Below the pieces are notes generated by a model. That model ran no database searches. It was not told the DNA's origin and saw only the letters and a program-made list of their open reading frames with translations. Shown here piece after piece: positions 1 to 5,550 of a stretch of 10,205 nucleotides of DNA (positions are counted from its first letter, which is position 1; the number at the start of each line of letters is the position of its first letter). The position numbers were made by a program, and so were the translations under genes. Source of the DNA: Rickettsiales bacterium (lineage in GTDB: Bacteria; Pseudomonadota; Alphaproteobacteria; TMED109; TMED131); NCBI GenBank assembly GCA_002690625.1, contig NZFJ01000038.1, forward strand, positions 1-10,205. The letters are read 5' to 3'.

Positions 1-63
1 AGATAGCAAAGAAAAAAATTTAATTACATTAATATATGAAGATAAATTACCTTTGATGTTAAT

Positions 64-345
64 CTACTCGTAATTAGAACTGAAATTGATTTTAAATAAA
101 TTTATATATATCAATACTAGGAATATAGTAGTAGGAAAAAAACTTAAGCATATAGATATCAAAAGCCATTTAATATCATTGTCACTCGGAAAAGATCCAT
201 AACACCAATATATTTTAGTTTTATCTTCAAAAAGCCTTGTAAAAGTTATAATATATAAAAAATAGCTATATGATATTAATTTAATAATTAAATTACTAGT
301 ATGAAGGAAGTTTTTGTTTCTCAATATTAGTTGTAAATTGAACAT
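64..345 (-). CDS. Possible small two-helix membrane protein, unrecognised
   Basis: This open frame of 93 codons starts with ATG (343-345) and stops with TAG. I do not recognise a family. The product would have two hydrophobic stretches, about residues 18-36 and 60-83, separated by a polar loop containing Trp-Cys-Tyr and Asp-Asn-Asp, so a small inner-membrane protein is conceivable. No Shine-Dalgarno sequence is visible before the start. A good promoter for the opposite strand overlaps its first codon. In such AT-rich DNA a random frame is readily rich in Ile, Leu and Phe, so the hydrophobicity is weak evidence. It is the only candidate gene in the first 399 bases. Conservation of the frame in relatives would decide whether it is real. 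Confidence 0.3.
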   Translation of the reverse strand: MFNLQLILRNKNFLHTSNLIIKLISYSYFLYIITFTRLFEDKTKIYWCYGSFPSDNDIKWLLISICLSFFPTTIFLVLIYINLFKINFSSNYE

Positions 346-366
346 GTGTTGAAATAATAATATAAT
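338..366 (+). promoter_or_regulatory. Putative sigma70-type promoter for the LysR gene
   Basis: TTGAAC at 338-343 matches the -35 consensus at four of six positions. A perfect TATAAT lies at 361-366, with a spacer of exactly 17 bp. Transcription would start about 7 bp further on, leaving a 5' leader of roughly 27 nt before the ATG at 400. TATAAT occurs often by chance in AT-rich DNA, but the correctly spaced TTG-containing -35 box makes this one better than background. The site could also be autoregulated by the LysR product, as is common in that family; no operator could be identified. Confidence 0.45.
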
Positions 367-399
367 TTAATAAATAAATAAAACTTATATATTAATAAT

Positions 400-1368
400 A
401 TGGCAATGACATTACATCAATTAAAAATATTCTGGGCAGTTGCCCAAGCTAAATCATATACTAAAGCATCAAAAATGTTAGGGTTAGCGCAACCTTCTTT
501 ATCACAACAAATATCTAAACTTGAAGAAGAAGCTGGATCTAGACTTTTTAATAGAGGATTTAATAAAATCCAATTAACAGATGCTGGAGAATACTTAAGC
601 TCAAGAGCAGAACAAATTATTGCTAGTTTAGAAGAAACTGAAGAAGGGCTTAAGCAGTTTTCGGAAAATACTAGAGGTGTAATTAAAGTAGGAATGTTAT
701 CATCTGTAGCTAGGAATGTACTTCCATCAACAATGAAAGACTTTTCTAAAATAAAACCAAATATTGAAATTAATGTTTTAGAAGTTGCACCAGCAGAAGC
801 AATTGATTTACTTTATGCTAGACAGTTAAATGTTGCAGTTGTAGCTGCAGACTCTATAGCTGCCTCTAATTTATCATTTCATAGTCAAGAGGTTTACAGT
901 GATCCATATGTATTAGCTATTCCTAAAAATATTGCATTAGAAAATGTAAAAAATTTAAATGATATAGAGGACGAAAATAAAAAAATATTATCATCTAGTA
1001 TTATATTTGAGTTTGGAAGTCAGCATAAAAAGAGAATTGAAGAGTGGTTTAAAAAAAGTATGGTTAATACTAAAGCCGTTGCACATACTAGGTCTTATGA
1101 AGTTGCTTTATCTATGGTAGAGGCAGGCTTGGGTGTTGCGGTTTTACCTGCTCTAACAGCAGTTGTTGGTTATGATAGATCCTATAATGTTAATTTATAT
1201 CATACTGATATTCCTAACAGAAGATTAGTAGCATTAACTCCTAAACAATTTATAAATTTGGAGCCGTCAAAAAGTTTTTTAAAAAGTTTGACTAATGCTA
1301 AAGAAAATTTAAAATTACCTCAAATAAAAGATTTTCCTGAGGTTTTAAAAAACATTAAAAAGGAATAA
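400..1368 (+). CDS. LysR-family transcriptional regulator
   Basis: This is a DNA-binding transcription factor of 322 residues, close to the usual LysR length of about 300. The N-terminal winged helix-turn-helix is clear: LHQLKIFWAVAQ at about 5-16, then Ser-Tyr-Thr-Lys-Ala-Ser, an LGLAQPSLSQQI recognition segment at about 27-38, and LEEEAGSRLFNR with TDAG after it. The linker helix follows at about 65-90. Residues from about 93 onward form the periplasmic-binding-protein-like effector domain, beginning VIKVGML and containing a VEAGLGVAVLPA segment typical of its second half. The ligand cannot be read from the sequence. A second ATG two codons downstream (406) is an alternative start; neither has a clear Shine-Dalgarno. 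It is followed after a short gap by an MBL hydrolase gene with no terminator visible, so these may be co-transcribed. LysR genes often sit beside their targets, but those are usually divergent, which is not obviously the case here. Confidence 0.93.
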   Translation: MAMTLHQLKIFWAVAQAKSYTKASKMLGLAQPSLSQQISKLEEEAGSRLFNRGFNKIQLTDAGEYLSSRAEQIIASLEETEEGLKQFSENTRGVIKVGMLSSVARNVLPSTMKDFSKIKPNIEINVLEVAPAEAIDLLYARQLNVAVVAADSIAASNLSFHSQEVYSDPYVLAIPKNIALENVKNLNDIEDENKKILSSSIIFEFGSQHKKRIEEWFKKSMVNTKAVAHTRSYEVALSMVEAGLGVAVLPALTAVVGYDRSYNVNLYHTDIPNRRLVALTPKQFINLEPSKSFLKSLTNAKENLKLPQIKDFPEVLKNIKKE

Positions 1369-1410
1369 TAAAAATGAAATATTTATATTATGAGAAAAGA
1401 TAAAAAAATA

Positions 1411-2226
1411 ATGGAAATTAAGTTTTGGGGAGTAAGAGGTAGTATACCTACTCCTGGAAGAGATTATGTAAAATATGGAGGGAATACATCATGCGTGGAA
1501 TTGATTATTGATGATAAAGTAATTATATTTGATATGGGTTCAGGTCTTAAAAATTTAGGAGAAAGTATTGTGGATAGAGACATTAAAAAATTTGATATTT
1601 TTGTTTCTCACTTCCATTATGATCACACGTGCGGACTTCCTTTTTTTAAACCCGCATATATGCCTGAGTTTAATTTTTCTATAAAATCAGGAATAACAAA
1701 AACTAGAAAAAAAACTAAAGATATTTTGAGAAAACAAATTAGTAGTCCTTCATTTCCTTTAACCTTAGAACAATTTAATGCTAATATTAATTACGATGAT
1801 TTTGAGATAGAAAAAGACATCATAATTAGAAAAGATATCAAAGTAAAAACTACGAATTTGAATCATCCTGACGGGGCAACTGGCTACAGAGTAGAAAGTA
1901 AAGGAAAGTCAATATGTTATATAACTGATCACGAGCATGAACCAAAAACTAAAAATTTTAAATTAATAGATTTTTTGAAAGATGCCGATGTGTTAATCTA
2001 TGATTCCACATATGATGATAAAAACTTTCTCAATTATATTGGGTGGGGTCACTCTACTTGGCAAGAGGCCGTTAGGCTTGCTGAATTTTGTAGAATAAAA
2101 AATTTATTTATATATCATCACGATCCAGAAAATAATGATAAAAAAATGGATAATATTCAATCACAATGTAAAAAAGTAAATAAAAATTATACAGTAGCTA
2201 GAGAAGGAATGTCTTTTAAAGTATAA
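1411..2226 (+). CDS. MBL-fold metallo-hydrolase (COG1235 type), possible phosphodiesterase
   Basis: This cytoplasmic metallo-beta-lactamase-fold hydrolase has about 271 residues. I chose the ATG at 1411 because the family begins almost at the motif MEIKFWGVRGSIPTPG; an in-frame ATG at 1390 would add seven lysine-rich residues, and neither start has a good ribosome site. Numbering from 1411, the metal ligands are all present: H67-x-H69-x-D71-H72 (HFHYDH), His152 in the NHPDG segment, bridging Asp173 in the TDHEHE segment, and the final His236/His237 in YHHDP. The WGHST segment (about 212-216) before the last ligand is characteristic of this COG1235-like branch. Substrate is not determined: relatives are annotated variously as phosphodiesterases or hydrolases. 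The next gene encodes a cyclic-nucleotide-binding domain, which makes a cyclic nucleotide substrate an attractive but unproven guess. RNase Z or PhnP-like activity cannot be excluded. Confidence 0.88.
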   Translation: MEIKFWGVRGSIPTPGRDYVKYGGNTSCVELIIDDKVIIFDMGSGLKNLGESIVDRDIKKFDIFVSHFHYDHTCGLPFFKPAYMPEFNFSIKSGITKTRKKTKDILRKQISSPSFPLTLEQFNANINYDDFEIEKDIIIRKDIKVKTTNLNHPDGATGYRVESKGKSICYITDHEHEPKTKNFKLIDFLKDADVLIYDSTYDDKNFLNYIGWGHSTWQEAVRLAEFCRIKNLFIYHHDPENNDKKMDNIQSQCKKVNKNYTVAREGMSFKV

Positions 2227-2249
2227 AAAAAAGGCATATAATAAAAAAT

Positions 2250-2609
2250 ATGGCAAAAGAATTAAAACAAAAATTTTTACCCGATGAATATATTTTTAGA
2301 CAAGGAGATAAAGGCGATAAGGCTTACTTGCTCTTAGATGGCAGAGTTGCTATTGAAGTTAATGATAAAAAAGTTTCTGAGATTTCAGAAATGGAGATAT
2401 TTGGTGAAATGTCTCTTATTTTAAAGAAACCTAGATCTGCAAGCATAAGAGTTTTAAAACCATCTGTAGTATTACCTATAGATCAGAAAATTCTTAATGA
2501 CTTGTTAGACCAATGTCCACCGGTAATCAAATCTATAACTAAACAGTTATCTTATCGGTTGGCTCAATGTGATAGTGAAATTCAAAGCTTAAAAAATAAA
2601 ATCAAATAA
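2250..2609 (+). CDS. Stand-alone cyclic nucleotide-binding domain protein
   Basis: This 119-residue protein consists almost entirely of one CRP/PKA-type cyclic nucleotide-binding domain. The beta-roll begins near FLPDEYIFRQGDKGDKAYLL (9-28). The phosphate-binding cassette is FGEMSLILKKPRSASI (51-66), with the expected Glu53 (ribose contact in the family) and Arg62 (cyclic phosphate contact in the family). A C-terminal helix (about 96-118) resembles the lid or C helix. There is no helix-turn-helix, channel, kinase or cyclase domain, so it must act through a partner or as a sequestering or allosteric protein. It follows the MBL hydrolase by 23 bp in the same direction, so the two are likely co-expressed. 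Whether it prefers cAMP or cGMP cannot be told reliably. The initiating ATG has only a weak AAGG 15 bases upstream. Its stop codon directly abuts that of the convergent gene. Confidence 0.88.
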   Translation: MAKELKQKFLPDEYIFRQGDKGDKAYLLLDGRVAIEVNDKKVSEISEMEIFGEMSLILKKPRSASIRVLKPSVVLPIDQKILNDLLDQCPPVIKSITKQLSYRLAQCDSEIQSLKNKIK

Positions 2610-2628
2610 TTATTTAGTAATAATTTTT
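2608..2628. terminator. Weak AT-only hairpin at the convergent gene junction
   Basis: AATTATT (2608-2614) pairs perfectly with AATAATT (2619-2625) across a four-base loop, and three more Ts follow on the plus strand. The hairpin spans both abutting stop codons, exactly where termination of two convergent genes would be expected. It contains no G-C pair in the stem, so its stability is poor. On the minus strand the U tract is short and interrupted. In AT-rich DNA such palindromes also occur by chance. Confidence 0.3.
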
Positions 2629-3710
2629 ACGTAAACAGAAAGTCCCGGAACTATTTTTCCTCTAAGTTTTTCAGGAGTATCAAAAGTAATTTTAATAGGT
2701 ACTCTTTGTACCACTTTGACAAAATTTCCTGAAGCATTTTGAGGAGGTATCAGACTAAAGGAGGACGCTGATGCAGGTGAAAGAGATAACACCTCCCCTA
2801 TAATCTTAGTCTTAGGATATGCATCAATAAGAATTTCTGCTTCTTGCCCTACTTGAATTTTTTTTAATTGTGTTTCTTTAAAATTAGCAATTACCCAAGT
2901 ATCATCTACAGGAACAATTGACATTAGAGGCCATCCATTTTTCATAAAAACTCCTGGCTCTACTATTCTATTTGCTATAATACCACTAATTGGTGATTTA
3001 ATAATTGTTGAATCAAGATCTATTAAACTACTCTCAAGTTGACTCTTAAGTGAGTCTTTTTTTGCTATATATCTTAATTCTTCTGCTGTAAGTTTTTTTA
3101 AATTTATATTTAATTTTTTTATTTCCTTTTTTATAACTTTATATGAAGTTTGGGCATATTCTATATCTGCATCATACTGTTTTACTTTATATAAGCTTGA
3201 ATTATAATTTGCTAAAATTTTATCATAATCAGATTTAGTAACGTTATTACTTTTCAATAACTTTTTTAATCTGTTTTTGTCTTTTTCAAGCATTTTTAAA
3301 TTAGAAAACTCTGAATCTCTTTTTGATTTTTCACTATCAATTTTTGATTTTGCTAAAGAAATATTTAACTTTTGTTCTTCTATTTTAAGTTTTTCACTTA
3401 ATTTTAGAGCATCTATTTCAATAATTTTTGCTTCAGCTGCTTTTAATTCAGCTCTGGAAGTAGTTACTTTTGACAAAAAAGGCGCTTTATCAAATTTGAC
3501 TAACACCTGACCTTTTTTAACTTCTGTATTTATAATACCTGGCACTTCACTAACATAGCCATCAATACGTGACGAAATATTTGTTATTGATGATCTAATA
3601 TAAGCATTATCAGTTGTTTGATAGTTAGTATAATTTTTCCACGAGTAAGCTATTATCACTAATAGAACTAGGAAAAATATAAAAGAAAAAAAATACAAAT
3701 GGTTTTTCAT
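2610..3710 (-). CDS. EmrA/HlyD-family membrane fusion (periplasmic adaptor) protein
   Basis: This adaptor protein of 366 residues would bridge an inner-membrane exporter to an outer-membrane channel. One N-terminal transmembrane helix (about 5-23) is followed by TTDNAYIRSSITNISSRIDGYV (32-53), the EmrA-type start of the first lipoyl half. A long Lys/Glu/Leu-rich helical hairpin runs from about 80 to 225, and the second lipoyl half from about 237 (IKSPISGIIANRIVEPGVF). The C-terminal beta-barrel includes the GNFVKVVQRVPIKITF segment (about 328-344) seen in EmrA-like adaptors. Length and domain order look complete. No MFS (EmrB-like), ABC transporter or TolC-like gene is next to it: the upstream neighbour is a tRNA and the downstream neighbour is a convergent unrelated gene. 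The transported substrate is unknown. No Shine-Dalgarno is visible before the ATG. Confidence 0.9.
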   Translation of the reverse strand: MKNHLYFFSFIFFLVLLVIIAYSWKNYTNYQTTDNAYIRSSITNISSRIDGYVSEVPGIINTEVKKGQVLVKFDKAPFLSKVTTSRAELKAAEAKIIEIDALKLSEKLKIEEQKLNISLAKSKIDSEKSKRDSEFSNLKMLEKDKNRLKKLLKSNNVTKSDYDKILANYNSSLYKVKQYDADIEYAQTSYKVIKKEIKKLNINLKKLTAEELRYIAKKDSLKSQLESSLIDLDSTIIKSPISGIIANRIVEPGVFMKNGWPLMSIVPVDDTWVIANFKETQLKKIQVGQEAEILIDAYPKTKIIGEVLSLSPASASSFSLIPPQNASGNFVKVVQRVPIKITFDTPEKLRGKIVPGLSVYVKIITK

Positions 3711-3746
3711 AAATTTAATTTATAACACAATAGTGGATACTTTTAT

Positions 3747-3755
3747 AAAAAAAAA
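3747..3755 (-). terminator. U9 tract immediately after the tRNA CCA
   Basis: Nine As on the plus strand (3747-3755) give an uninterrupted run of nine Us directly after the encoded CCA of tRNA-Ala on the minus strand. No separate hairpin precedes it. The GC-rich T-arm and acceptor stem of the tRNA itself could act as the terminator hairpin, which would end the FYDLN-tRNA transcript before the membrane fusion gene 37 bases further on. The U tract is seen; its function is inferred. Confidence 0.35.
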
Positions 3756-3831
3756 TGGTGGAGCCGAGGGGGATCGAACCCCTGACCTCTTGAATGCCAT
3801 CCAAGCGCTCTCCCAGCTGAGCTACGGCCCC
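3756..3831 (-). tRNA. tRNA-Ala (anticodon GGC), CCA encoded
   Basis: The 76-nt minus-strand sequence folds into a full cloverleaf. The acceptor stem is GGGGCCG with CGGCTCC, including the G3-U70 wobble pair that is the alanine identity element. The D-stem is GCTC/GAGC. The anticodon stem is CTTGG/TCAAG around the loop ATGGCAT, so the anticodon is GGC (plus-strand 3796-3798) and reads GCC and GCU codons. The variable loop is AGGTC. The T-stem is AGGGG/CCCCT around TTCGATC. The discriminator is A73 and the CCA is encoded. The 5' end lies only 8 bp after the stop codon of the FYDLN-acid gene on the same strand, so it is probably cut from a shared precursor. Confidence 0.97.
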
Positions 3832-3839
3832 TAAAGCAT

Positions 3840-4106
3840 TTATTTTACATCAATAATATCTTCATCATCTAAGTCAACGTTTTCTTCAAAACTGATATTT
3901 TCTTCTAAATTTTCTAAGTCTTGCCTATTTTTACTGTCTTCTTTAATATCAGATGGATCAGGGCTAAATCTAATTTTAGAGGTTTCTTTTTTAGTAACCT
4001 GCAATGTGCCACACTTTGGACATTTTACTTCAATTTTATTTAAGTCATAAAACTTAGTATTACAGTTTGAACAAACATATTTTTTTCCTCTTTCATCTAT
4101 ATCCAT
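3840..4106 (-). CDS. FYDLN-acid domain zinc-ribbon protein (TIGR02300/PF09538 type)
   Basis: This is a small conserved protein of 88 residues with no established function. A zinc ribbon is formed by Cys12-x-x-Cys15 and Cys29-x-x-Cys32, with the diagnostic FYDLN sequence (19-23) between the pairs. The second half is strongly acidic, rich in Asp and Glu and ending in [11 protein letters not shown] chose the ATG at 4104-4106 because GAGGAG (4114-4119 on the plus strand) lies seven bases upstream of it. An in-frame TTG at 4119-4121 overlaps that ribosome site and would add five residues, so it is unlikely to be used. The gene is divergent from aroA and closely followed by tRNA-Ala, an arrangement I recall as common in Alphaproteobacteria. 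The acidic tail could bind basic proteins or nucleic-acid-associated partners, but this is a guess. Confidence 0.88.
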   Translation of the reverse strand: MDIDERGKKYVCSNCNTKFYDLNKIEVKCPKCGTLQVTKKETSKIRFSPDPSDIKEDSKNRQDLENLEENISFEENVDLDDEDIIDVK

Positions 4107-4191
4107 ATTGTCACTCCTCAATTAGGATGTTAAATTACTAAATTATAATTTAAAAATATTTTTAAAATAATTAATTTGCAACTAATTTTTA
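4107..4191. promoter_or_regulatory. Divergent promoter region between FYDLN-acid gene and aroA
   Basis: These 85 bases separate two outward-facing genes and must hold start signals for both. A 12-bp perfect palindrome at 4140-4151 contains TATAAT readable on either strand (4144-4149 on plus). On the plus strand the best -35 candidate is TTAGGA at 4122-4127 with a 16-bp spacer, a poor match. On the minus strand, TTGCAA (4176-4181) followed 17 bp later by TATTTT (4153-4158) is an alternative. The FYDLN gene has a strong GAGGAG ribosome site at 4114-4119; aroA has none visible. The exact promoter boxes are uncertain. Confidence 0.4.
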
Positions 4192-5550
4192 ATGTTTATA
4201 ATAAAAAAAAAACCTTTCACCAATTTAGATATATTTAATAACTCTTGTCTAGTTAAGGGTAGAATTAATGGATCAGTTGTTGTACCAGGAGATAAATCAA
4301 TATCTCATCGAGCCCTAATAATAGGTTTATTATCCATTGGCATTACAAAAATTAAGAATATTTTAGACAGTGAAGATGTTTTTCATACCCTAAAAGCAAT
4401 AGAAGCATTAGGAGCACAAGTAAGTGTAGATAATGATATAGTAAAAGTTTTAGGAGTAGGTATAGGAAATTTAAAATCTCCCAGGAAGCCAATTTATATG
4501 GGCAATAGTGGTACAGGGGTACGATTATTGATAGGATTAGTAGCTGGATCAAATGCAATCGCTACTTTTTATGGAGATAACTCATTAAGTAAAAGGCCAA
4601 TGGATAGAATTCTAGAGCCATTAAAAAAAATGGGGGCTAGTTTTGTTTACAATAAACATAAAAAACTTCCTATTACTGTAATTGGCGCTAGAAAAAAAAG
4701 TTTTACTATGCCTATTTCTTATAAGGTACCCGTAGCATCTGCACAGGTAAAGTCAGCTATATTATTAGCAGCACTAACGGCAAGAGGAATTACTACCGTT
4801 AACGAGCCTAATAAAAGCAGAGATAATACTGAAGTTATGTTAAAAAATTGTGGAGTTAAAATTCAGTCTAATATAACAAAATTAGGTCGAAACATTGTAA
4901 AAATAAATGGAGTTTCCTGTCTTAAAAATTTTGATATAGATGTTCCAGGTGATCCATCTTCGGCAGTCTTTATTGCAGTTGCTGTTTTAATTTCTAAAAA
5001 TAGTAAAGTTAATATTAAAAATGTTTTTAATAATAAATTAAGAATAGAAGTTTTTTATATTTTAAAAAAAATGGGAGGGAATATAAAATTTATTAAGAAA
5101 AATGATACTATTTCCGATATCCAAGTAGAAAGTTCTAAACTAAAAAATATTAATATTAAACCAAATCAGGTAACAGCATTAATAGATGAATTTCCTATAT
5201 TAGCAATTGCAGCAGCATGTGGTAATGGAAAGATGTATATGAAAAACTTAGGAGAACTAAAACATAAAGAAAGTGACAGATTTATGGCTATTAAAAATGG
5301 TTTAATAAAATGTGGTGTTGAAGTAAATGGAAATGATGAAGATTTAGAAATTATAGGAAGAAAAAAAATTAAAGGTGGTTGTATAATAAATTCAAATAAT
5401 GACCATCGTATAGCAATGGCTTTTAATATATTAAATTTAGTTACTGATAAACCGATTAAAATTTTAGATAATAAATCAATTATAACTAGCTTTCCAAATT
5501 TCTTTGAAGTCTTTAAAAGCTTAAACTTAAAAATAGTCATAAATGAGTAA
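4192..5550 (+). CDS. aroA: 3-phosphoshikimate 1-carboxyvinyltransferase (EPSP synthase)
   Basis: This enzyme transfers the enolpyruvyl group of PEP to shikimate 3-phosphate, the sixth shikimate-pathway step towards chorismate, in the cytoplasm. Its 452 residues fit the family. Visible motifs are PGDKSISHRA (32-41, with Lys35, Ser36 and Arg40), GNSGTGVR (104-111), a KRPMDRILEPL segment, SAQVKSA, PGDPSSA, IDEFP with catalytic-type Asp332/Glu333, KESDR (359-363) and DHRIAMA (404-410). The RPM and SAQVK segments resemble the class II enzymes, including the well-known Agrobacterium CP4 protein as I recall it. Gly107 aligns with Gly96 of E. coli and Ala100 of CP4. No Shine-Dalgarno precedes the ATG. 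The last 8 bp overlap cmk, so the two are translationally linked. It heads the plus-strand housekeeping run. Confidence 0.97.
   Translation: MFIIKKKPFTNLDIFNNSCLVKGRINGSVVVPGDKSISHRALIIGLLSIGITKIKNILDSEDVFHTLKAIEALGAQVSVDNDIVKVLGVGIGNLKSPRKPIYMGNSGTGVRLLIGLVAGSNAIATFYGDNSLSKRPMDRILEPLKKMGASFVYNKHKKLPITVIGARKKSFTMPISYKVPVASAQVKSAILLAALTARGITTVNEPNKSRDNTEVMLKNCGVKIQSNITKLGRNIVKINGVSCLKNFDIDVPGDPSSAVFIAVAVLISKNSKVNIKNVFNNKLRIEVFYILKKMGGNIKFIKKNDTISDIQVESSKLKNINIKPNQVTALIDEFPILAIAAACGNGKMYMKNLGELKHKESDRFMAIKNGLIKCGVEVNGNDEDLEIIGRKKIKGGCIINSNNDHRIAMAFNILNLVTDKPIKILDNKSIITSFPNFFEVFKSLNLKIVINE

Noticed and set aside
2..73. Plus-strand frame open from the window edge to a TAA at 71-73, 23 codons, possibly the C-terminus of an upstream gene
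   Set aside because: Too short to judge, no recognisable motif, and it could be chance; it would overlap the end of the doubtful minus-strand ORF by 10 bp.
1369..1410. Possible short leader peptide starting at ATG 1374 between the LysR and MBL genes
   Set aside because: The frame has only a few codons before a stop and no ribosome site; treated as spacer.
3277..3510. Plus-strand open frame of 77 codons inside the membrane fusion gene
   Set aside because: It lies wholly antisense to the coiled-coil region of a well-supported gene; its Ser/Phe-rich content is what antisense of Lys/Glu-rich coding gives.
3756..3831. GC-rich block standing out from AT-rich surroundings, considered as a foreign insertion
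   Set aside because: It is the tRNA-Ala gene; structured RNAs keep high GC in AT-rich genomes.
5166..5540. Minus-strand open frame of 124 codons within aroA
   Set aside because: Antisense to conserved aroA motifs (IDEFP, KESDR, DHRIA); no family resemblance or ribosome site.
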